A model generated the notes under the pieces. That model was not told where the DNA came from. It was given only the letters and a program-made list of their open reading frames with translations, and searched no databases. Below are positions 56,045 through 64,000 of a stretch of 64,000 bases of DNA, one piece after another. Made by a program: the position numbers and the translations under genes. Every line of letters starts with the position of its first letter. Positions within the stretch are counted from its first letter, which is position 1. Origin of the DNA: Diploptera punctata (Eukaryota > Arthropoda > Insecta > Blattodea > Blaberidae); contig JASPKZ010004203.1 of assembly GCA_030220185.1 (NCBI GenBank), forward strand, positions 492,001 through 556,000, in the 5' to 3' direction.

Positions 56045-56358
56045 CGAGGGCAGGTCTTTCGCTGCAATCATAGCATTTTCATGCTATGCTTACAGCTTTA
56101 ATAGGGAATTGTAGGTGTGGTAACTTCCTGTTGCTTTCCACACCGATGAAGGATGATGACAATGATAAAGATAAGGATGATGATGATGGCCATATGATTT
56201 TGGGGACTGTTTGGTCCTTAAAGTTTTCCTGACATTTGTCCTACAGGTGAGGAAAAACCCCGATAAAAACCTCGCCCAGAAAAACTGCCCCGACCAGGGA
56301 TCGAACCCGGGCCCGCTGTATGACAATGCAGTATGTTACCTCGAGACCACAGCGGTGG
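56045..56358 (-). mobile_element. SINE S1 with tail A, full length
   Basis: The minus strand starts CCACCGCTGTGGTCTCGAGG, has CCCGGGTTCGATCCCTGG, the S1 body (GTGAGGAAAAACC complement, ACAAATGTCAGG complement, ATCATATGGCCATC) and tail A (CCACACCTACAATTCCC, AAGCATAGCATGAAAATGC). Confidence 0.85.
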
Positions 56359-56789
56359 ACCTGTATATTATAACCAACATTATAGGTTATTAATTTGTTT
56401 TTTCGGAAACAACTAAGTAAAATTAGTATTTAAAAACACAGTTATTGAACACACAATTATCAAATGTGTAGGTCAAAGGAATCTTCATTATTTGCTATAT
56501 TCAATGTATTTGTTACAGAGTCAGTCCATGCAAAATAATGCTCTGACCTGTTCAGAATATTTAAAAGGACGAGCTTTCTTTATTTTGGTAATCAAAAGTT
56601 GATGATTATCGAGGTGAAACATGAATGCGATTGGTTGTAAAACAAAATTTATTGAAACGTGATTGGTCATTGACTCCCATTTGGGACATGAGTTAAATAG
56701 TCAAAATAAGTACCACTTTGGTAGACCACTTTAAATAGATATGTTGTATGAATAGACAAGTGTAAGGTGAATGTATGTTTATGTATACT

Positions 56790-57125
56790 AGCAACTTGAT
56801 GGTACTGGAGTCAATTCAGCTTCTAATGGAAATGAGTACCGGATGCTTGTTCTGGGGTGGTAAAGGCAGACATCACATAGGGCTGAAAACATCTCATGCC
56901 GATTGTCCAGAAATTTGGGGTCCTTATTGCCTACTATCCCAAGGGCCTCCTTAAGGCCTGAAATGGGATTACTACCTTTGTACTACACTTTATATTTCTG
57001 TTAGGATCTTAAAAAGTGTGTGTGTATGCATGTGTGTATTTCAATGTCATGCACTGCATTTTTTGCGCTTGAGATCCCAATGGTGAATAGATGCTGTTAA
57101 TTTGGTGTATTTTAAAAATAAGCAC
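56790..57125. repeat. Dispersed repeat R7, copy 2
   Basis: GAAATGAGTACCGGATGCTTG, GATTGTCCAGAAATTTGGGG, TTTATATTTCTGTTAGGATC and GTGAATAGATGCTGTTAATT follow the same order as copy 1. Confidence 0.6.
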
Positions 57126-57129
57126 TGCT

Positions 57130-57310
57130 TATGATGATATCAAATGCTAAGCTGGATAGATGGAGAAAAGTTAGGAGGCATAGGTTACGATGGATGGACG
57201 ATGTACAGGCGAACCTACGGAAGATTGGCATACAAATTGGAGAAATAAGGCTACTGATTGAAGAGAATGGATGGTTGTTATGAGAGAGGCTAAGGTCAAA
57301 CTAAAAGGAC
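57130..57310 (+). mobile_element. LINE 3' coding tail
   Basis: The plus strand reads SKLDRWRKVRRHRLRWMDDV, QANLRKIGIQIGEIRLLIEE; the W-DDV...DL..IG pattern is common at the C-terminus of LINE ORFs. Family not determined. Confidence 0.4.
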
Positions 57311-57339
57311 TGTCACGCCAATGATAATTAGGAGTAGAC

Positions 57340-57500
57340 CACTTTGCATGGGTGTATTGTATATAGTGACAAGTGTTCGACAACTTGAAGAAAAGAAAAA
57401 GAAAAAAAAACACGGTTTGTGCAACACTGACGATGGGGCAACAGCCCTGAAACATATGTCTGAATAAACAATCATATGAGATAAGTATGTTAAAAAATAC
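57340..57500 (+). mobile_element. Penelope-type terminal repeat with hammerhead-like motif
   Basis: ACTTGAAGAAAAG...CGGTTTGTGCAACA leads into CTGACGA at 57427-57433, a stem GGGGC/GCCCT (57435-57439, 57444-57448), GAAA at 57449-57452 and ACA-TA-TGT-C at 57452-57460. CAATCATATGAGATAAG follows, as in other Penelope-type ends here. No coding part is present. Confidence 0.55.
57427..57460 (+). ncRNA. Hammerhead ribozyme-like motif
   Basis: CTGACGA fits the CUGANGA core box; GAAA follows a 5-bp stem II with loop AACA; the 3-bp stem III (ACA/UGU with loop UA) leads to C at 57460, the expected cleavage base. Stem I pairs TG after it with CA before the core, then TTGT with ACAA across an internal loop. 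One extra U lies between the core A and stem II, which is not canonical. Confidence 0.45.
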
Positions 57501-58189
57501 AAACTCAATTATGTTTTAAGTGTTTGTGTATAATGTAAGTGTGCTGTATGAAGGTAATGTTGAAGAGAAGGAAGACAATTTATTGGAACTCAGTGCCGGC
57601 ACATAGTCTACTGTCAAAAAAGCACAAAAGAACCACCAGACTTAATGTTTCCATTTGAAGGACAAATCACTATCAATAATACTATATGGCTTCTGCAGAG
57701 GAGTTAGAAATTTAATCTAGATATCAAATGTACAGTGTAGCTATTAAAAATTGTACACCACTCCTCCTAGCCCTGGGATTGAAATTTTAAATTAAAATTA
57801 CCAGTCCTGTCAAGTATCAAATCCCACAGGAACTATGTAAAATAATCAAATTCCTCAGCAAGATAAATTTACGGTTTAATTTTGCAAGTGTGTGGTATAA
57901 ACATTCTTTTCATAATTACATTGTATATATCAAGTTTCATTATGAGGAAACAAAAATTGCACCCAGTAGAAAGCATTTCCACCAACATTTAAGTTTTTAA
58001 GTTAACTTCCACTCTTATTGGTCCAACTTTACTGATTAATGGACTTCATATTATTTTTCATATTCAAATATTACACTTAAGTTTCATTATGAGAAAACTA
58101 AAATGGCGGCCACTAGAGAAATTTTTTAATTATGGCTCTCAAGTAAATCCCCATTCATAATGGTCGGATTTAGTTGATTATTTGATAAT
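57500..58189. other. No feature recognised
   Basis: Intron 3 sequence; repeated phrases such as AAGTTTCATTATGAG suggest an old repeat, but no family could be named. Confidence 0.35.
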
Positions 58190-58201
58190 ATCTTTCTCAG
58201 T

Positions 58202-58319
58202 ACCTGCAGGAAGAAGAAGACCAGGACGTCCACTCTAAAGACTTTTGGATGGTGTTTCTCTTGAGGCCGAAACAGGTCAACAAATGGCCTAAATTCGTGA
58301 ATGTACTATGATGATGATG
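58202..58319 (+). mobile_element. LINE-B 3' end, 118 bp, with target duplication
   Basis: ATCTTTCTCAGT lies at 58190-58201 and 58320-58331. The insert (ACCTGCAGGAAGAAGAAGACC, TTTTGGATGGTGTTTCTC, GGCCTAAATTCGTGAATG) matches the 3' end of LINE-B at 16925 in opposite orientation and ends in a GATGATGAT tail. Confidence 0.85.
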
Positions 58320-59102
58320 ATCTTTCTCAGTTTATTTTAATAGTTAATACTTAATTTCATTGTGAAAAATCTAAATTTGAATGTAACATATCACCTTTTA
58401 AAAATGACTGATTCAATTGTGGCCAGTAGAGTGGTTTTTTAATTGTTGTTGTTCTAATAATCCAAATTTACTGGTTAACAAACTCAACCTTACTCTTCCT
58501 AATTGATTGTTATATGCTGAATTTGGTTCTAAAAAAAAGTGAAGCCGTTAGAGCATTAACAGACACATAGCATATATATATATATATATACAGTATTACC
58601 CCACTTTTACGTTCCTGCATTTTATGTTTTCCTGCCTTTTACAACATTCTTTAAATGTCCCTTCAGTTTTCCTATATTCACAATGTATTAAAAACTTGCT
58701 TTTGCGTTTCTGAAATTTTATTTTCCTGCAATTTATGTCACATCACATCGATCTTCAGCATTAAAGATCGAAGATATTCAATTTATTTGGTTGATTATCT
58801 TGCTTCTGTACAATCGATAAGAACAGAGCATATTCATTGTTCAAATATTTCTGTAATTCAAAACATGTACTTCTATGGCACAACAAACTTTTTTTTAATC
58901 TGTCAATAAAGATTCATAGTGCTGCTTGCTGAACCTCTCCTTGTTATCTATTTTTTAAATGGTAAAAGTAAAAGAAATAAAGTAATTTTATGATGATCTT
59001 GAAGAAGATTTCCGGGCCTAAGTCAATACAAAAGTAATTTTATGTTTACAGCAGTTCAAAACACACATTACATTGAACTATTATATGAATATCACTATGA
59101 GG

Positions 59103-59208
59103 TTTAATTTAAAATAAAATTCTTTACACCTCACCTGATATCTTGTCTTCTAAATAAATATAAGACAGGATATGAGGTGAGGTGTAAAGAATTTTATTTT
59201 AAATTAAA
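59103..59208. repeat. Palindrome, arms about 45 bp (Penelope-type)
   Basis: TTTAATTTAAAATAAAATTC, TTTACACCTCACCTGATATC and complements in mirrored order around TAAATAAATA. The CACCTCA...ATATC block also occurs in the palindrome at 62735-62945. Confidence 0.65.
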
Positions 59209-59855
59209 AGAAACATTACATTTATTTAGCCAGTATTGTATATTATCCCAGTCAGTGCTTTTTTTACATATTCTAGAATGATTGCTGAATGTGAGGGTCA
59301 ACATTTTTTAGCTCCTCCTCATTTCCCATAATTTACACTTTCCCCCAATTTACAGCACTTTCCCCCTGGTCCCTTGAAAATGTAAAAGACGGGCAATACT
59401 GTTGTATATTATCCCCATCTGTTTTTTTTTTTTCATGTTCTGGAATGGATGCAGAATATGGGGGTCAACATTTTTGAGCTCATCTTCGTTTCCCTCAATT
59501 TACAATACCATCTTTCCCGTGGTCCATTGAAAAGTGTAAAAGAGGAGTAATACTGTGTGTGTGTGTGTGTGTGCGCGCACTAGTCATTAAGATTTGTAAA
59601 AATCTTTTTGTATGTACAATCTCAATAGCTTTATTTCTTCAGAATTTGTAAAATGAAAAATATATTCCATAAACCAGCAAAATTGGATCATAAATTTGAC
59701 TTGCTGAAGAATTCTCTGCATGATGGGCTTTTTTTTTGTCTATTTATAAAATAAAAATATAACTTGACCATGCTTTACAGGTTTCTGATAGATGTGATAG
59801 GACATGAGAATGGTGTTTGAGATAATGTTGTAACTGTTAGTTTGTCATGTGACAG

Positions 59856-60005
59856 GGCAAGCCAACACAGATACTGTAACGAATCGCAGTATTTTGAATG
59901 GGGGCGTGCGAGGCAGGATGCGGCTGCATGGAAGTGAGAACACTGCACCGGCACCAGCAGCATCAACACATCGGAACAGCACACATCTAGTAGCACCCAC
60001 TACAG
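59856..60005 (+). CDS. Su(dx): Ligase coding exon 4 (linker before WW domains)
   Basis: The acceptor is CATGTGACAG at 59855 and the donor is ACAG|GTAGTT at 60006. In the phase set by exon 3 it encodes about 50 residues, GQANTDTVTNRSILNGG, then a stretch rich in Ala, Pro, Ser and Thr ending HLVAPTTG. Low-complexity linkers of this kind separate the C2 and WW regions in the family and are poorly conserved, so the main support is phase compatibility on the left, intact splice sites and an open frame with codon use unlike the AT-rich surroundings. The open frame continuing past 60006 is intronic. Confidence 0.75.
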
Positions 60006-60299
60006 GTAGTTGCATTCTCAAACCTTTTTTTTTTTTTTTTCCACTTTCCATATTCTTCACCCCTTACTCACTTGCAAACATCCCATCAATAGATAGAGTA
60101 ACATTCAATGGAATTAACAGATCTTTGGACTTCTGGCATTTACAACGGAGTCTAGAGGATGGTTACAAAGCTGCTGCTCATATATGGAGTGATGGCAGTG
60201 TTGGTGGGGGAGCACTAGATTATCAGAATTTATAATTCAGATGTGACATTTCACTATGAATAATAATCATCATATGTTTTTATTACTCATTTAATACAT

Positions 60300-61515
60300 C
60301 TCAATGTTGGATAAATCACATTTGAAGAGAAAAATTGAATGACCAGACTGAGACTCGAACCCAGGACCTTTGGCTTTCTGGGCCAATGCTCTACCAACTG
60401 AGCTACCGAGGCGAGTTACAAACTAAATGCACATTTTTCTCTTATATACGTTGTAATTCCCATGCACCAAATGCTATGAAACCTTTGTTCTTATCTTTGC
60501 AAATGGTGGCTTCTTTATTAAGAAGACACTTATTTGGGAATTTTTATATTACATTATAAAGCCAGTACAGCTTCTTTTGATGTTTTTATTATTCATTTAA
60601 TACATCTTAATGATAGATAAATTATATTTGAAGAGAAAAATTATACATCCAGACTGAGACTCGAACCCAGGACCTTTGGCTTTCCAAGCCAATGCTCTGC
60701 CAACTGAGCTACCGGGGCAAGTTACGATCTAAATGCAAATGTTTCTCTTATATATGTTTTAAAATTCCCTTGCACTAAATGCTATGAAACCTTTGTTTCC
60801 ATCTTTGCAAATGGCGGCTTCTTTATTAAGAAGACATTTATTTGGGAATTTTTATATTACATTATAAAGCTAGTATGACTTCTTTTGATGTTTTTTATTA
60901 TTCATTTTTTACATCTCAATGATTAATAAATCATATTTGAAGAGAAAAATTATATTCCCAGACTGAGACTGATAAATAAACTGAGACATATAAATGTCTT
61001 CTTAATAAAGAAGCCACCATTTGCAAAGATAGGAACAAAGGTTTCATAGCATTTGGTGCACGGAAATTTACAACGTATATAAGAGAAAAATGTGCATTTA
61101 GATTGTACCTCGCCCCGGTAGCTCAGTCAGTAGAGCATTGGCCCAGAAAACCAAAGGTCCTGGGTTTGAGTCTCAGTCTGGACATATAATTTTTCTCTTC
61201 AAATATGATTTATCCATCGTTGAGATGTATGAAATGAATAATAAAAACATCAAAAGAAGCTGTACTGGGTTTATCATGTAATATAAGAATTCCCAAATAA
61301 AAGTCTTCTTAATAAAGAAGCCACCATTTGCAAAGACAGGAACAAAGGTTTCATAGCGTTTGGTGTATGGGAATTTGTAATGTGTATAAGAGAAACATTT
61401 GCATTTAGTTTGTAACTAGCCCTGGTAACTCAGTTGTAGAACATTGGCTTGGAAAGCCAAAGATCCTGGGTTTGAGTTTCAGTTTGGGCATGTTATTTTT
61501 CTCTTCACATATGAA
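60300..61515. mobile_element. SINE S3 cluster: two minus copies then two plus copies
   Basis: tRNA-like heads lie at 60345-60418 (-), 60654-60724 (-), 61109-61184 (+) and 61417-61490 (+), each with body blocks AGAAGAAGCCACCATTTGC, AGGTTTCATAGCATTTGG and TTTTGATGTTTTTATTATTC. Period about 305 bp within each orientation. Heads keep GGTAGCTCAG, TTGG...CCAA and GGTTTGAGTCTC-type arms. The mirrored layout makes the whole region a large inverted repeat around 60,950. Confidence 0.75.
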
Positions 61516-61742
61516 TAATCATCATCTTCCATACAAGTATAAGTCCTTATAAATAATAGAAATTCATTAATTAATCTCCGTTCATCCCACTGTGAGACAT
61601 GGGCACTTCCCTTATGGGAAATTTCTTAACCAGATTAATTTAGTTACATTTATTTCCCTACAGAAGTCAGCGAAGAGCATGTGATTAGTACATCGCCTCA
61701 AGGCGACATCTAATAGGAAACTAATGTATTATGAAAAAATAT

Positions 61743-61920
61743 TAGGAAGTAACATTATGAGGTTCTCTTAATAAATAAGTTTGGTCTGTAGTCATCTTAC
61801 CTCATAAATTGTTGTTTTTATGAGATACGTTTGTAAGGCGATGAAGCACAGAAGCTTTGAAACGTGTCTTATAAAAAAAAAATTATGAGATAAATGAATA
61901 CCGATTAAACTTATTTAACC
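61743..61920. repeat. Penelope-type palindrome with decayed hammerhead-like motif
   Basis: AGGAAGTAACATTATGAGG opens it; arms ATTGTTGTTTTTATGAGATACGT and ACGTGTCTTATAAAAA are complementary around AAGGCGATGAAGC, ACAGAA, GCTTT and GAAAC. The stem II pair is GAAGC/GCTTT where the 57427 copy has GGGGC/GCCCT. Confidence 0.6.
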
Positions 61921-62470
61921 AAGGTATTACTTGGATGGATGAATGTTGGTTGAATTTTGCTCAGAGATATTTTTATTCAGACTTGAGGTTCTTTTACAAG
62001 CCAAAAATCTTCAGACGGCTTAAAGCCCCTCCCGGAGGACTGAATAATAGGAATAGGCAAAACTATTAACAATTATAATATAGACACCCACTAATTAACT
62101 GAATATATAATTTAAAAAAAAACAAGTGAATACTAAACCCAATGAGCAACATTTGTACTAGAACCATCTGATTGTATTTTGGAGAAATTGTAAAATTTCA
62201 AATTATTTTGCAAGAATCTTTGAGTTTATAGACAGAAAATTGAAGAGTGATCACACAGTGATTGGCTGTTGTCAAAGTTGGTGCTATGAAAACACAGACC
62301 CACAATTCTCAAATGCTAAACAGTCAGAACTCAAAAGATTTGTTAATTCAACTATAGTTACATATACATTTTGCAGTGAGAGGCACAAGTGAGTTTTCAT
62401 ATGCAGTGGCAGTTTTCCTACTATTCCCTCCAGATGTCATAGTGTTGTAATGTTGGCTGTTCTTTTGTTT
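61920..62470. other. No feature recognised
   Basis: Intronic sequence with no motif, frame or repeat match found. Confidence 0.4.
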
Positions 62471-62519
62471 TGTTTGTGTAGGCATGTGTATGTGTGTGTG
62501 TGTGGATGTGCATATGCAT

Positions 62520-62728
62520 ACGTTAAAAGAGGAATAAGACGAGGAGATTCTTTTAGTCTGCTGTAGTTTAATATCATTCTTGATGAGATAATTAAAAATA
62601 TTAAAGGGTATAAAATGGGTAATAAGGAAATCATCACCAAATGTTATGCGGATGATATAGTATTAATTAGTGACTTTGATGGTAATCTCAAACATCTGTT
62701 GTATAAATTTATGAATGAATTTAAGATT
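62520..62728 (+). mobile_element. LINE reverse transcriptase fragment
   Basis: VKRGIRRGDSFS, FNIILDEIIKNIKGYK and CYADDIVLISDFDGNL are the RQGD..SP.LFN and YADD motifs of a non-LTR reverse transcriptase. A Penelope-like element interrupts it after NEFK at about 62728. A short TG repeat lies at 62486-62505. Confidence 0.65.
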
Positions 62729-62775
62729 TAAATTTAAATTCTTTATACCTCTCCTCATATCCAATCTTCTAATTA

Positions 62776-62810
62776 TACCGGTTTCAAAACCTATGTGGTT
62801 TCATCTTCAG
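62776..62810 (-). ncRNA. Hammerhead ribozyme-like motif in palindrome
   Basis: On the minus strand CTGAAGA (62804-62810) is followed by U, stem II GAAACC/GGTTTT with loop ACATA, GAAA, and the self-complementary ACCGGT followed by A (62776) at the cleavage position. The plus-strand arm at 62852-62880 has the same core with an altered stem III. Confidence 0.35.
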
Positions 62811-63059
62811 TAATATTTTGACTGATGTTATGTCATTCAGTTGAAATATTACTGAAGATGAAACCACTTAGGTTTTGAAACCATTATAATTAGAAGACTT
62901 GATATGAGGTGAGGTATAAATAATTTTATTTAATTAAATAAAAATAAAACTTAAGAGTTTTATTTGATTTTCATATAAATAAAAATAAAACTTAAACGAG
63001 TTTTATTTGATTTTCATATTTAAATAAGGATGATTATATTTCTAAAACTGTAGATTTTC

Positions 63060-63722
63060 TAAATTCAGATAATTTTCAAATTATTGATAACGACCCAACA
63101 GAGAAATATCAAAAAGAAATTATAAATATTTATAAAAATGTATAATTTTTAATAACCTTTTTGAATACTCTATAATACAAATGAATCCCCAACCACCCAA
63201 ACTTTACTGCCTAGTTAAATTACATAAGGAAAATTATCCTATTCGACCAGTAGTATCATTCATAAGTTCTCCATCATACAAAATGTCTAAAAAGCTAATA
63301 AATATAATTTGATCTAATACTAAGTTCAATCCAATTTACAATAACTTAATTTTAGTTTCTTTTAATGCAAAGAATCTGTTTCCCAGTGTACCTACTATTG
63401 ACATAATAGAGATTGTTAATAGAATGTTACTAACTAATAAAGTGGTTTTGTAGTTGAAGAAATATTACACGCTCTTAAAACATGCTTACATCAAAATTAT
63501 TTTGAATTTAACAACAAATTGTACATAGCTAAAGATGGTTTGATTATGGGTGATCCATTGAGCCCTCTTTTAGCAGAGATTTTTATGGATGACTTAGAAC
63601 AAACAATACATAAGAATGCATTAGCTAAAAATGTTTTATTTTGGTATCATTATGTAGATGATGTCATAGCAGGCTTCATAGGAACTAAAAAAAAAATATA
63701 TGAAAATCAAATAAAACTGTAA
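63060..63722 (+). pseudogene. Penelope-like reverse transcriptase, broken frame
   Basis: The plus strand gives QPPKLYCLVKLHKENYPIRP, VVSFISSPSYKMSKKLIN, then LVSFNAKNLFPSVPTIDII (the first catalytic region, Asp replaced), and after a frameshift GLIMGDPLSPLLAEIFMDDL and NVLFWYHYVDDVIAGFIGT (YVDD with the catalytic Asp pair). P(K/R)LY-LVKLHK, G-P-MG.PLSP.LAEIFM and Y-DD order is that of Penelope-like RTs. The GIY-YIG domain is not present here. Confidence 0.8.
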
Positions 63723-64000
63723 GTTTTATTTTTATTTAATTAAATAAGTAATGGATTTTCATCAAGTAAACACCAATTCAATTGATTAAATAATTTTAAT
63801 TTAAATCTTAAATTAAATCTCATAGTGATTTTTCCTATAAAAGTTCAATTAACAATGAATGTCCAGAATACAATATGAAAACTTCAATTGAAAAATCTAA
63901 GTCTTTAGAATGGTATCGAAAGAATCATGATGATGTAAATTAGAAATTAAAAGAAAATTATAGGTTGGACTATAAATGTTATATATTTGGGCACAGAACT

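Larger units (their letters stand above)
14607..60005 (+). other. Su(dx): Gene model: 5' part of an ITCH/WWP/Su(dx)-type E3 ubiquitin ligase, four exons
   Basis: Four exons on the + strand join without breaking frame. Exon lengths of 46, 142, 308 and 150 nt give phases 1, 2, 1 and 1, and each junction has a GT donor and AG acceptor. The joined product runs from the start Met through a complete C2 domain into a Ser/Thr/Pro-rich linker, about 215 residues. Family members add four WW domains that bind PPxY motifs and a C-terminal HECT domain with the catalytic cysteine; none of these is seen here, so the gene continues past base 64000. Introns are 86 bp, about 39.7 kb, about 4.9 kb, and one open to the right. 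Family assignment rests on the N-terminus and the C2 sequence; ITCH, WWP1/2 and Su(dx) cannot be fully separated without the WW and HECT parts. Confidence 0.85.
62729..63790 (+). mobile_element. Penelope-like element with inverted ends
   Basis: Outer ends TTTAAGATTTAAATT and AATTTAAATCTTAAA are complementary; inside, a palindrome with arms of about 90 bp (62735-62945) is followed by two copies of AATAAAAATAAAACTTAA and, at 63719-63746, its complement. Between them lies the reverse transcriptase remnant. Confidence 0.65.

Noticed and set aside
60006..60235. Extension of ligase exon 4 as a longer reading frame
   Set aside because: A GT donor in the expected phase ends the exon at 60005, and the downstream frame has a poly-T run and no family similarity.

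Overview
This window is eukaryotic: AT-rich, intron-containing and dominated by decayed transposable elements. The repeat types (an RTE-like LINE with an APE endonuclease, Penelope-like elements, several tRNA-derived SINEs, hAT, piggyBac, mariner/Tc1 and pogo elements) suggest a large arthropod genome. An insect with a big repeat-rich genome, such as a cockroach or termite, is my best guess; that is inference from repeat content, not a tested assignment.

One host gene is clear. Four coding exons on the + strand (14607-14652, 14739-14880, 54627-54934, 59856-60005) join in matching phases to give the first ~215 residues of a NEDD4-family E3 ubiquitin ligase of the ITCH/WWP/Suppressor-of-deltex subgroup: start Met, complete C2 domain and the beginning of the linker before the WW domains. 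The WW and HECT exons must lie beyond the right edge. Intron 2 is about 39.7 kb and holds most of the transposons listed. A possible terminal coding exon of a different, unidentified + strand gene lies at 339-488.

Layout. 1-14 kb: the candidate terminal exon, a nested inverted repeat, many 3' fragments of one LINE family ('LINE-A'), a tandem pair of palindromic MITEs and several SINEs. 14-15 kb: first two ligase exons. 15-19 kb: LINE and pogo-like remnants. 19.1-21.5 kb: a complete hAT element with TIRs and an 8-bp target duplication, itself carrying a LINE-A fragment and a foldback element. 21.6-26.6 kb: Penelope-type palindrome, a 2.9-kb LINE-A copy inserted in an older RNase H-bearing LINE, then a SINE inserted in another LINE. 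26.8-34 kb: foldbacks, SINEs, a pogo-type MITE. 34.4-36.6 kb: a mariner fossil split by a Penelope-like element encoding a GIY-YIG endonuclease. 38-44 kb: second hAT remnant, a piggyBac element bounded by TTAA, a pogo transposase remnant, SINE hairpin. 45.9-47.3 kb: nearly intact mariner/Tc1-type element. 49.7-52.8 kb: near-full-length LINE-A with target duplication. 53.1-53.8 kb: degenerate mariner. 54.6-60 kb: ligase exons 3 and 4 among more repeats. 60.3-64 kb: tandem and inverted SINE cluster, then a Penelope-like reverse transcriptase.

I find no convincing new cellular system. The most interesting observations are a recurrent hammerhead-ribozyme-like motif in the Penelope-type palindromes with compensatory stem changes between copies, a 79-bp duplication flanking a SINE, a SINE with two interchangeable 3' tails, and a chimeric hAT-LINE reading frame. 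All coordinates of decayed elements are approximate unless a target duplication or terminal repeat is quoted.
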